DNA from: Bryopsis sp. KO-2023
Taxonomy: Eukaryota; Chlorophyta; Ulvophyceae; Bryopsidales; Bryopsidaceae
Assembly: GCA_030272585.1 (NCBI GenBank)
Contig: BSYQ01000008.1
Coordinates: 3,844,001-3,908,000, forward strand
Direction: 5' to 3'
DNA: 64,000 nucleotides
Under the pieces are notes generated by a model. It saw only the letters and a program-made list of their open reading frames with translations. It was not told the origin of the DNA and did no database searches. Numbering within the stretch: position 1 is the first letter of the stretch; every line of letters starts with the position of its first letter. Positions 1 to 7,801 of this stretch are shown in pieces. Position numbers and translations under genes: made by a program.

Positions 1-140
1 TGAATAAGGACTCAGGTGCTATATCTTTTTTTTTTTTTTTTTTTTTTTTTTTTATTACCTAACCTGAATAAGGACTCAGGTGCTATATCTTTTTTTTTTT
101 TTTTTTATTACCTAACCTGAATAAGGACTCAGGTGCTATA

Positions 141-174
<34 letters not shown>

Positions 175-507
175 TAACCTGAATAAGGACTCAGGTGCTA
201 TATCTTTTTTTTTTTTTTTTTTTTTAATTACCTAACCTGAATAAGGACTCAGGTGCTATATCTTTTTTTTAAGTTTTTTTTTTTTTTTTTTTTTTTAAAC
301 CTGAATAAGGACTCAAGTACTATGTCTCTTTTTTTTTTTTTTTTTTTTTATTAACCTAACCTGAATAATGACTCAGGTTTTCTCTTTTTTTCCTTTTTTT
401 TTATTTTAAACCTAACCTGAATAATGACTCAGGTTTTTTCTTTTTTTTTTTTCTTTATAATAATATAATAACCTATTCTGAATAAAGACTCAGATCCCAA
501 CATTTCC

Positions 508-542
<35 letters not shown>

Positions 543-598
543 AAACCCATCCTGAATAAAGACTCAGGTTCCAACAACCACCATTTTTTAATAACTTC
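1..598. repeat. Tandem array of hairpin plus oligo(T) units
   Basis: About nine to ten units of roughly 55-60 bp. Each has a core reading CCTGAATAAGGACTCAGG on the plus strand, followed by a short spacer and 15-27 T. The core is an inverted repeat (CCTGA/TCAGG) able to form a hairpin. Read on the minus strand, the array lies directly after the stop codon of the reverse transcriptase at 599, as hairpin plus oligo(A) blocks. Units drift toward the gene, with variants at 360-590. It continues off the window. It may be a 3' UTR array or a satellite that grew at the element's end. Confidence 0.85.
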
Positions 599-2335
599 TC
601 ACTGAACCAAAAGATAAGAGAAATCCACTCCTGTGGGTAACTTATCTTTATAAACAAACCGATACTCGGCTAATTCCAACGCAATGTAAATCAAATTTGC
701 GTGTAGATTGCCAAATTCTAAATATTTGTTCATGCTTTTAAACGGAGAATAAATCGTGACTTCTGATGTGCGAAGCAAGAAACCGAACCTACGCACCAGC
801 AATCTCAAAGCCCAAAACATTTTCTTTAACCCACGAGCTCCCATTTCGGATTTATCCCAAACATGCGAAGTCCCCGCAATTATTCTAAACCTGGAATTCA
901 TTCTTTGAAACAACACCATAACTACCCCCACCGAGGAAAAACCGAACCAAACATCGATTGGGTACTCAAAGACCGGCAACGCCACCTCATTTGACGAAAC
1001 TATTTGTTCTTTTATTTTCCAAAAAGCATCAACTACTTCTTTTGGTAACGATGAAGACGAGGCGCCTTTAACCAATGCTTTTGAACGAGCCACCTCTAAT
1101 TTGTCTTGATTCCTGACACTGCCGAAACTTTTCTTTCCCTTTTCTTTCTTCCCGAATGTTTTCAAAAATTCAAAACACGGTTTGAGCACAATAGAACTTT
1201 GAATAAAATGAGATCCAAAACTTTGGATAAAACCGACGAAAGAAGCCACATCATCCAAAGAGGAAGGCACCGACAAGGCTTCTAAAATCTTGAGCTTTCT
1301 CGTTTCTGGGACTATAACATCCGATTTAATTCGTTTTCCCAAGTATACAAAGTCCGACACGAAAAAGAAGGACTTCTTGCCGTTGATTTTCAAACCTGCT
1401 TTCTCTAAACGCGTAAATACGCTATGTAAGTGTCTAATATGATCTTCTAATGTATCTGAATATATGATTATATCATCTAGATAGCACATGACAAACTTGA
1501 AAAGAATCCCTTTGAAAATTGTTGCCAATGCTCTAGAGTAAAAGAAAGGTGCTAAAGATAAACCATACGGCATCCGCAACCACCTAAACTGACCTAATGG
1601 TGAAATAAACGCCGTGCAGTCTTTAAACGAATCGTCTAACACCATTTGCCAGTACGCACTCTTCAGGTCAATAGTAGAGAAGTATTTATGACCTGCTAAA
1701 TTGTACATTAAAGGCTCTATTGAAGGAATCGGAAAAGGGGTCACTTCTAACTGAGCGTTTAAAGGTCTATAATCTATAGCTACTTTGGTGGTTCCGTCTT
1801 TCTTTGTGATTATTAAAGGCTTTGCGCCCCACAAGGATTTACAGGGCTCTATCATCTTATTCTCTAAAAGCTCTGTAATCGTATCCTGTAATAATGAAAA
1901 TTCATGGGAAGAAAATTGAGGCAATTTACTAAAAAAAGGGATTGGCTTTGTCTTGAAAAAGCCCTTTACTTTTTCATGTTTATAACCTGGAAGTTGCTTA
2001 TTATCATTCGAGAAAATACTCGAAAAAGATTCAAACAACTCGTTTATTTCTTTCCTTTTCAAAGAACCACTTTCTGGAACCGATTCCCCAAAATTAAACA
2101 AACCTCTATTTTCAGTAAAAGCCCCTAACAACCTCAGTCTATCAGACACGATACGACGTTTCTTAATGAAATGATCACGAAATTCACGTTTCATCCACAC
2201 CCGTTGTGGTAACCCTTCTAAAACTACTTGCTGAGTTTTCTCTAAAAAACTAAAGGAAGAGATCACGAAAAGACGACATAAAGCTAAACACCCGTCGATC
2301 CAAACCCGGCTGACCCGCGGCCGGGTTCTACGCAG
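599..2335 (-). CDS. DUT element: reverse transcriptase with degenerate RNase H (frameshift-entered)
   Basis: Ty3/gypsy-type reverse transcriptase. It has the motif A region (FSTIDLKSAYWQ), the polymerase motif YLDD in MCYLDDIIIYSD, and a downstream thumb/connection region. The C-terminal 200 residues fold-match an RNase H by spacing, but all acidic positions appear replaced: the usual TDAS region reads FGFS, the TTEKE region reads MGARG, and TDHK reads SPFK. The domain may serve only as a tether. No ATG is needed: the frame is open back to a TAG at 2363-2365 and overlaps the dUTPase frame by about 77 nt, where a -1 slip at 2335-2341 joins them. It ends in TGA at 599. No integrase follows within the window. 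The family assignment is sure, RNase H inactivity is inferred. Confidence 0.85.
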   Translation of the reverse strand: MRRTRPRVSRVWIDGCLALCRLFVISSFSFLEKTQQVVLEGLPQRVWMKREFRDHFIKKRRIVSDRLRLLGAFTENRGLFNFGESVPESGSLKRKEINELFESFSSIFSNDNKQLPGYKHEKVKGFFKTKPIPFFSKLPQFSSHEFSLLQDTITELLENKMIEPCKSLWGAKPLIITKKDGTTKVAIDYRPLNAQLEVTPFPIPSIEPLMYNLAGHKYFSTIDLKSAYWQMVLDDSFKDCTAFISPLGQFRWLRMPYGLSLAPFFYSRALATIFKGILFKFVMCYLDDIIIYSDTLEDHIRHLHSVFTRLEKAGLKINGKKSFFFVSDFVYLGKRIKSDVIVPETRKLKILEALSVPSSLDDVASFVGFIQSFGSHFIQSSIVLKPCFEFLKTFGKKEKGKKSFGSVRNQDKLEVARSKALVKGASSSSLPKEVVDAFWKIKEQIVSSNEVALPVFEYPIDVWFGFSSVGVVMVLFQRMNSRFRIIAGTSHVWDKSEMGARGLKKMFWALRLLVRRFGFLLRTSEVTIYSPFKSMNKYLEFGNLHANLIYIALELAEYRFVYKDKLPTGVDFSYLLVQ

Positions 2336-3078
2336 TTTTTTTCTCCTTTCGAAGGGGCGAAACTAACGGATTTAACTGATTTAACCGAGTTGGCAGATTT
2401 CAAACTGGACGACGAAGAAACTTTAGGAAGAGCAATCCGTTCCAAAATCAATTGACACATTCGAAAATCTTTAGAGAAATGAAACGGTTTGTCCGAATGA
2501 TTATGAACCAAAAATTTCACCTCTCCTCGATAATCACTATCGATAACGCCTGCTCCAATCTCCAGACCATGTTTGACTGCCAATCCAGAACGCGACGCAA
2601 GGCGACCATAAAACCCTTTGGGAATAACAAAGCTCAAACCTGTTGAAATCAGACAACGGGAACGAGGCTGGATAATTCCATCCACACTGGAACAAATGTC
2701 TAACCCAGCGGAACCTTCGGTTTGACGAGAAGGCAACTTCACAGAAGGATTCAGTTTGTGTACCTTTAACACCACTTTCGAACGCCGACCCAATTCGACG
2801 GAACACAATGGAAAGGCTTTCTTGGACCCAGAGAAGATACACTTCTGTTCTTTAAAATTAAGAATGATACCATGTTTTTTCATGATATCCACCCCTAACA
2901 GAACATCAAACGGACAATTGTCCGTCACAAACGCTGAAACAGACACTGTTTGTGAACCGATTACCAACGGAACATCAGCAATAAAAAACTTCGGCGTATG
3001 CTGATCTCCGTTTGCTAACACAAAAGAACGCTTGTTAGCGACCAATTTTGACCGAAGATTAGATTTAGCGATTGTTTG
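2284..3078 (-). CDS. DUT element: protease C-terminal part and dUTPase
   Basis: This frame continues the Gag frame after the UAG at 3079-3081. The first 80 residues complete an aspartic protease: the DSG active site lies just upstream of the UAG and the second motif here is FDVLLGVD. Residues from about 110 on are a trimeric-type dUTPase, which hydrolyses dUTP to dUMP and so keeps uracil out of cDNA. Its motifs are GSAGLDICS (I), ASRSGLA (II), GAGVIDSDYRGEV (III), FRMCQLI (IV) and the glycine-rich GRGSAGFGSTG (V) just before the stop. The frameshift site lies upstream of motif V, so only the unshifted product carries it. dUTPase is known in several retroviruses and a few Ty3/gypsy elements, usually next to protease as here. 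A TTG at 3045 is not a likely start; entry by readthrough is likelier. Confidence 0.88.
   Translation of the reverse strand, partial: QTIAKSNLRSKLVANKRSFVLANGDQHTPKFFIADVPLVIGSQTVSVSAFVTDNCPFDVLLGVDIMKKHGIILNFKEQKCIFSGSKKAFPLCSVELGRRSKVVLKVHKLNPSVKLPSRQTEGSAGLDICSSVDGIIQPRSRCLISTGLSFVIPKGFYGRLASRSGLAVKHGLEIGAGVIDSDYRGEVKFLVHNHSDKPFHFSKDFRMCQLILERIALPKVSSSSSLKSANSVKSVKSVSFAPSKGEKNCVEPGRGSAGFGSTGV
2302..2341 (-). promoter_or_regulatory. -1 ribosomal frameshift signal (A AAA AAC + hairpin)
   Basis: Slippery heptamer A AAA AAC at 2341-2335, in phase with the dUTPase frame as GAA AAA AAC. A 6-nt spacer (TGCGTA) is followed by a 9-bp stem GAACCCGGC (2328-2320) / GCCGGGTTT (2310-2302) with a 9-nt loop; the outermost pair is G-U. 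A -1 slip leads exactly into the RT frame. This is the geometry of retroviral frameshift sites. Function is inferred. Confidence 0.85.
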
Positions 3079-3081
3079 CTA
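3079..3081 (-). promoter_or_regulatory. In-frame UAG between protease DSG motif and rest of protease
   Basis: The Gag frame reads DSGSAVSLIS, then UAG CAA ACA, then continues in the same frame into the remaining protease. UAG followed by CAA resembles the tobamovirus-type readthrough context CARYYA, but the fourth base is A rather than a pyrimidine. It is either programmed readthrough or one nonsense mutation. Confidence 0.6.
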
Positions 3082-4578
3082 GGAAATCAATGATACCGCG
3101 GAACCCGAGTCAGGAAACACAGATACTGGGTTCGAACAAATGGAGCCTTTCAATTGAAATACACCGCGAATAGCAAAGTTCGCGAAGAGAGGCGAGATTG
3201 ATGACGACCGAAAAAAACGCATCACAGATCGACACCCCACACAAAGATAATAAAGACTCGTTCGAGATCCATAGAACATAAACACCAACAGAGACCAAAG
3301 CAAAACCACAAACCGAAAAATCAAAGGAAAAATCTTACCAGGAGCAGGAATGAAAGAAGAGATCACCTGCTCTTCAGAGAAATCTTGTTCTTCATCAAAA
3401 TCCACCTCAAAGGGAAAAGTAGCCATAGCATCTTCCAAACGTTCTTCCTGATCGAACTGAACAGGTTCCGAATTCACTTGCGCGCTCGTTGAAGGAGGGT
3501 TCATCCAACCTTGAAATTCTCGTCTAAAATCATCAACCAAAGTCGAGCCATCTAACCCAGCCAAATCCTTCAAGCTCACTGAATAGCGAGTTTGATGCAT
3601 GAAGTCCTTAAAATTCCGAGGTACCAACGGAAGCCCTTGTGGTGACGAATTGTTCCTGCGATTACCAGAAAAAGGCCTTTGCCTATTGTTAGGACGCTTC
3701 TTGTACTTCTGGGATTTAGACTCAGACATCACTGTATCGTTAATACCACAAGGTTGAAAAGAGTTTGCTTTCAACAAAGGAGATGAAAATTGCTGAAGCG
3801 GAGAACCAACAGAAAACCCATTTTGAAACGATGCAGAAACCGGATTACTAGGAACCACCTTCAATCTCTCCATCCATAAATCAATTTGATGAGCACGATC
3901 GATTGCTTCCTGAAGAGTTGGCAAGTTCAATGGAATAATATGAGGTTTATAATCGTCCCTCAAACCTGAGCAGAAATGCTGAACCAACTCCACATCACCA
4001 TATCGCCCTGGAATCATCCTGGAAACGGTTCGCAAACGCAAACCATAATCCCGAGCGGCTTCTCCTGGAGCTTGCCGAATTGACGCCACTTGATGCGAAA
4101 TGTCTGCATGCGAGAGCGACCAATGATTTTGAAACGCAGTGACCCATGTATTCCAGAGCGCGATATTCACCGCCGTGCCGGTTGGAACGTTAATATGCCA
4201 CCAATTCAAATGCCATTGCAGGGCACTGCCCTTAAGACATTTCGCGATCTCCTGAAAACGCTCTTCCGCAGTCCAATTCGTAATCGCCAGAATCGCACGC
4301 ACATGATCCAACCACTGCGCAGCCGCGACGCCATATGCGCCTTCGAATGGATCTAAGGCCGGAACTTTACGACCTGGAGCTGCCATAACAGGTGGAACAA
4401 CAGACGAAGCGAAAGGGGAAACTGGGACAGTAGAACCACTGCCACTCGCCGAAACAGCTGAAATGAAACTATCGTCCGAAACAGCCGAAACAAAACTATC
4501 CTCCGAAGAGGATGATAACAAAATGGGAGGAACGTCGACCTCTTCTCTTAGAAATCGCTGTCTCACTAAACGTCTCAA
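3079..4578 (-). CDS. DUT element: Gag with C-terminal hydrophobic segment
   Basis: The open frame runs from a TAA at 4657-4659; there is no ATG until 4386 (MAAPGRK), the likeliest start, giving about 435 residues. Ser/acid-rich leader, then a Retrotrans_gag-like capsid region with the pattern WLDHV...WNTW...LVQHFCSGL (about residues 80-230). A basic stretch follows (KSQKYKKRPNNRQR), but no CCHC zinc knuckle is seen. About residues 410-460 form a strongly hydrophobic stretch (FPLIFRFVVLLWSLLVFMF) that could cross a membrane, which is unusual for a Gag. The frame ends with the protease active site DSG followed by UAG. Capsid assembly is inferred from the family. Confidence 0.75.
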   Translation of the reverse strand: MRRLVRQRFLREEVDVPPILLSSSSEDSFVSAVSDDSFISAVSASGSGSTVPVSPFASSVVPPVMAAPGRKVPALDPFEGAYGVAAAQWLDHVRAILAITNWTAEERFQEIAKCLKGSALQWHLNWWHINVPTGTAVNIALWNTWVTAFQNHWSLSHADISHQVASIRQAPGEAARDYGLRLRTVSRMIPGRYGDVELVQHFCSGLRDDYKPHIIPLNLPTLQEAIDRAHQIDLWMERLKVVPSNPVSASFQNGFSVGSPLQQFSSPLLKANSFQPCGINDTVMSESKSQKYKKRPNNRQRPFSGNRRNNSSPQGLPLVPRNFKDFMHQTRYSVSLKDLAGLDGSTLVDDFRREFQGWMNPPSTSAQVNSEPVQFDQEERLEDAMATFPFEVDFDEEQDFSEEQVISSFIPAPGKIFPLIFRFVVLLWSLLVFMFYGSRTSLYYLCVGCRSVMRFFRSSSISPLFANFAIRGVFQLKGSICSNPVSVFPDSGSAVSLIS

Positions 4579-4734
4579 AGTCGGGTTACCCTGGAAAAAA
4601 TCTTCGCTATAACCTTCCCAATATTTGGCAAGGTCATCAACGGACGCCGTATTGACTTAACCCTTGCGCACAGAAGACTGCGTCGCACGAAACCAAACTA
4701 CAAAACACTTGTAAAATACTTACCACCTAGAAAA

Positions 4735-5040
4735 TACTGTCGAAAATGTCGAACTTCCAAACACTATCTAAAATGGCGAACTGCCAACACTGTCGAAAAT
4801 GGCGAACTGCCAAAACACTGTCGAAAAATGGCGAACAGCCAAACACTGTTGAAAAAAATGGCGAACTGCCAAACCCTGTCGAAAATGGCGAACTGCCAAA
4901 CCCTGTCGAAAATGGCGAACTGCCAAGCACGGTCGAAAAATGGCGACCTGCCAAGTACTGTCTAAAAAATGGCGAACTACCAAACACTGACGAAAAAATG
5001 TCGAACTGTCGAAAAATTCGAACAGCAAAACGAGATCGCT
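4735..5040. repeat. 27-30-bp tandem repeat in the DUT leader
   Basis: About ten imperfect copies of a unit like AATGGCGAACTGCCAAACAC plus TGTCGAA. They lie between the primer-binding site and the gag start of the minus-strand DUT element, so in its 5' leader. Open frames on both strands here are by-products of the repeat. Confidence 0.8.
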
Positions 5041-5412
5041 GATACTGAAAGCTAAAAACAGATACGACCACAAATTTTACTCAAACCCTGCAACTCACTT
5101 CGCGCTGCAACCCATTCAATCGCTACAGGGCATCTCTACAACATATCGTTACCTGTTCGCTCTACAACGCCACGAACTCCTTTTGGAGTCCAATGCGACC
5201 GACAAAAAGTACCACTGCTCCCACAGCGAAAGCTTTTTTTTAAATCGTCGCGCTATACCCAAAGCAAGCACCACGAAACAGATCGATGGCGAGCCTGGAG
5301 CGCTCTAGAACAAAAATATATGCGTGAGGTCTCCTTTAACCGAACTCCGAAACCAAAGATATGGGAAATCAAAAGACACAACACGAAAAGAAGAAAACTG
5401 GGGAGCCAGCCT

Positions 5413-5424
5413 GCTCCGAAACCA
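5413..5424 (-). other. DUT element primer-binding site
   Basis: On the minus strand this reads TGGTTTCGGAGC, identical to the primer-binding sites of every other LTR element in the window. It places the 5' LTR of the DUT element to the right of 5424. The LTR border itself is unclear and no paired LTR was found, since the element runs off the left edge. Confidence 0.65.
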
Positions 5425-5489
5425 ACGCTGCCGCCTTAAGAGGCGAAACTCCCAGATCAAAAACCTAATTCACTGTCACCGAAAACCTA

Positions 5490-5640
5490 ATTCACTATCA
5501 CGGAAAAACCTCGTACACTACAATAAACCTCGTACACAAATAAAACAACCTCGTACACAACAATAAACCTCGTACACAAATAAAACAACCTCGTACACAA
5601 TAATAAACCTTGTGCACGAAAACAAGTACGAGGTTTACCC
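5490..5640. repeat. Short tandem repeat CCTCGTACACAA(T/C)AATAAA
   Basis: About seven degenerate copies of a 19-22-bp unit based on ACCTCGTACACAA. Just downstream, 5659-5678 is a T run. This may lie in the DUT element's 5' LTR. Confidence 0.7.
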
Positions 5641-6880
5641 AACCCCGTTTATTCTATCCTTTTTTTTTTTTTTTTTTTCCAAAATGCATTCATGTAAAGC
5701 GGTCATAAAAACAAACATCACACAAGTCACGGGGAGGAATCAGAACTACGAGAAGCTGTGGGTCTGGGGACTCGTGTCAAAATAAAACTCACCATCCCAC
5801 CCAATCGACTACAGTCTCCCCAGCACCACCGAATAAACTGATCTTTCGCCTGGTGCACAGGAGCAACATACATAGAATAATACAAGATTTAGAAAATGGT
5901 GGAGTTTGTTGACATGTTTCCTTGTGCATCAACCTTATGCGAACAATTCATTTCCATAGCTGATGAGCTATGGAAATAAAATTGCACAGTAGCAATTTGG
6001 GGACCTGATTTTACTTTATTTTTGGAGTTTGGTCGAAATTTTCAAAGCTGATTTTGATCCTCCTGGTTCAAGGCCTTGTCCTAGGACAATCTTATTGCTG
6101 GTGCTGATGAATAAGAAAATCGATTCAAGACTATAAAACACTCGAAACAACCCGCCCGCCCCTCCAAAAAAGGAATCAGAACCTTGAACACCCATGCACA
6201 GGGCAAACAACACCCCGCACGGCTCTGTGCCCCGGTTTGGCCCCGTATTGTGCGGGGTCCCGATTTAACCCCGCACAGACTGGTACCCCACACACAGAAC
6301 CTGACGTCTTTCATATCCACCCCGCACGGCACCCCCCTTCCGCCTTGTGAGCTGATCCAATCTGATTCTTCAATTTAAATCAACTAATCAGTGGTGCAGT
6401 GTTGATTAAGTGCATCAGAAATACAGCACTGTTTTCAGTCCCACAGAAAATCTAATGTCTGTTATTTCATTCAATCCTTCGGGGACCTTTTAGTGAAACC
6501 AACTGGGCTGACGCGCGTCAAGAGAGCGGGCACCTCCCCAAAAGGAAACTTCAGACATTGTTCCATTCGAACATGAACACCGATTCATGTGATTGTCGCT
6601 GAATCATCGATTTACTTGAGGTGTTGCTGGCGTTTGCGGCCAGTTTTCGGCAACAGCGCTTGTGTTCCTGCACTATAGGAAATTCGCTGAATACGTTGTA
6701 AACAATCGCATGGTTAATGACATCATTAACGTTGTTCTACACCCCTTCTGCATGGTTGTTTTTCATCGTTGTGGAGTGCATACTTAACAATGATGGTTTT
6801 TTTAGCACCCTGAAGCAGCCGGCGAATCGCGCAGAAGACCCGATTAGCATGGTTGACGTCTTTTGGAAACGACATGGTTG
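5641..6880. other. Region without a recognisable gene
   Basis: No convincing coding region. There is an oligo(T) tract near 5660, a short inverted repeat around 5961-5984 (CATAGCTGATGAGCTATG) and a stretch rich in CCCCGCAC around 6215-6330. Small open frames here show no family features. The boundary between the DUT element and the satellite at 6881 could not be placed. Confidence 0.5.
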
Positions 6881-7341
6881 GGTGCTCCATTCGCAACGAT
6901 GCATTTTACAACGCAGACAGAAGATTTTACATCGATTAGTATGCACTCCACAACGATTCAGTCTACATCGCAGACAGGCGATTTTACACCGATTAGTATG
7001 CACTCCACAACGATTCAGTTTACATCGCAGACAGGGGATTTTACACCGATTAGTATGCACTCCACAACGATACAGTTTACAACGCAGACAGGGAATTTCA
7101 CACCGATTAGTATGCACTCCACAACGATTCAGTTTACAACGCAGACAGGGAATTTCACACCGATTAGTATGCACTCCACAACGATTCAGTTTACAACGCA
7201 GACAGAGGATTTCACACCGATTAGTATGCACTCCACAACGATTCAGTTTACAACGCAGACAGGGAATTTCACACCGATTAGTATGCACTCCACAACGATA
7301 TACTTTACAACGCAGACAGGGGATTTCACACCGATTAGTAT
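6881..7341. repeat. 57-bp satellite array, left part
   Basis: About eight copies of a 57-bp unit containing ATTAGTATGCACTCCACAAC and TTTACAACGCAGACAGG. Because 57 is 19 codons, several frames on both strands stay open without being genes. The array is cut at ATTAGTAT (7334-7341) by hAT1 and resumes at 41169 in the same phase. Confidence 0.92.
7334..7341. other. hAT1 target-site duplication, left
   Basis: ATTAGTAT. The partner copy is at 41169-41176. Joining the flanks restores a normal satellite unit. Confidence 0.88.
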
Positions 7342-7745
7342 CATACTATGGATCCGATCACGATTTGATCGGTCGCCGATCAAGCAGTGCGACCGATCAA
7401 ATCGTGATCGGCCGATCACCGATCTGATCGGTCGCCGATCAGGTCTGGCAGGGCCGATCATCGATCACGATCGGCCGATCACCGATCTGATCGGTCGCCC
7501 GACCTGATCGGCAGTTTTTGATCGGCCTGATCGTGATCGGCCGATCAAAAACTGCCGATCAGGTGCCGACAGGGTGCGACGCTTGATCGAGATCGTGATC
7601 GGGATCGGCGCGATCGACTATAATCGGCTTGCGCCGATCATGATCGGCGCAACACCGATCATGATCGGTGGGTCGTCTGCGTCAAGAATCGATCATTGAT
7701 CGCGGGTGAGATGCAGGTGAGTCACGCGGGCACATCGCATGTTCG
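7342..7745. repeat. hAT1 left terminus with GATCGG subterminal motifs
   Basis: The inverted repeat CATACTATGGA is followed by about 350 bp dominated by GATCGG, CGATCA and their complements in both orientations. It is very self-complementary. In hAT elements such as Ac, arrays of short subterminal motifs bind transposase; that role is inferred here. Confidence 0.75.
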
Positions 7746-7801
7746 GTTGCTGTTAATCTGGTGAGCGTTTAACTCCACGTCTTATCAGCGCCCCGTTCGA
7801 A

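Noticed and set aside
1-598. A LINE poly(A) tail.
   Set aside because: The upstream protein is Ty3/gypsy-type with a tRNA primer site, and the A tracts are separated by hairpin cores in tandem.
599-5424. DUT as an integrated pararetrovirus.
   Set aside because: Lack of integrase would fit, but there is no movement or coat protein, and the primer site equals that of the LTR elements. Not fully excluded.
6717-7507. Overlapping long open frames on both strands (up to 236 codons) in the satellite.
   Set aside because: They result from a 57-bp (19-codon) period; the translations are pure repeats and have no domain.
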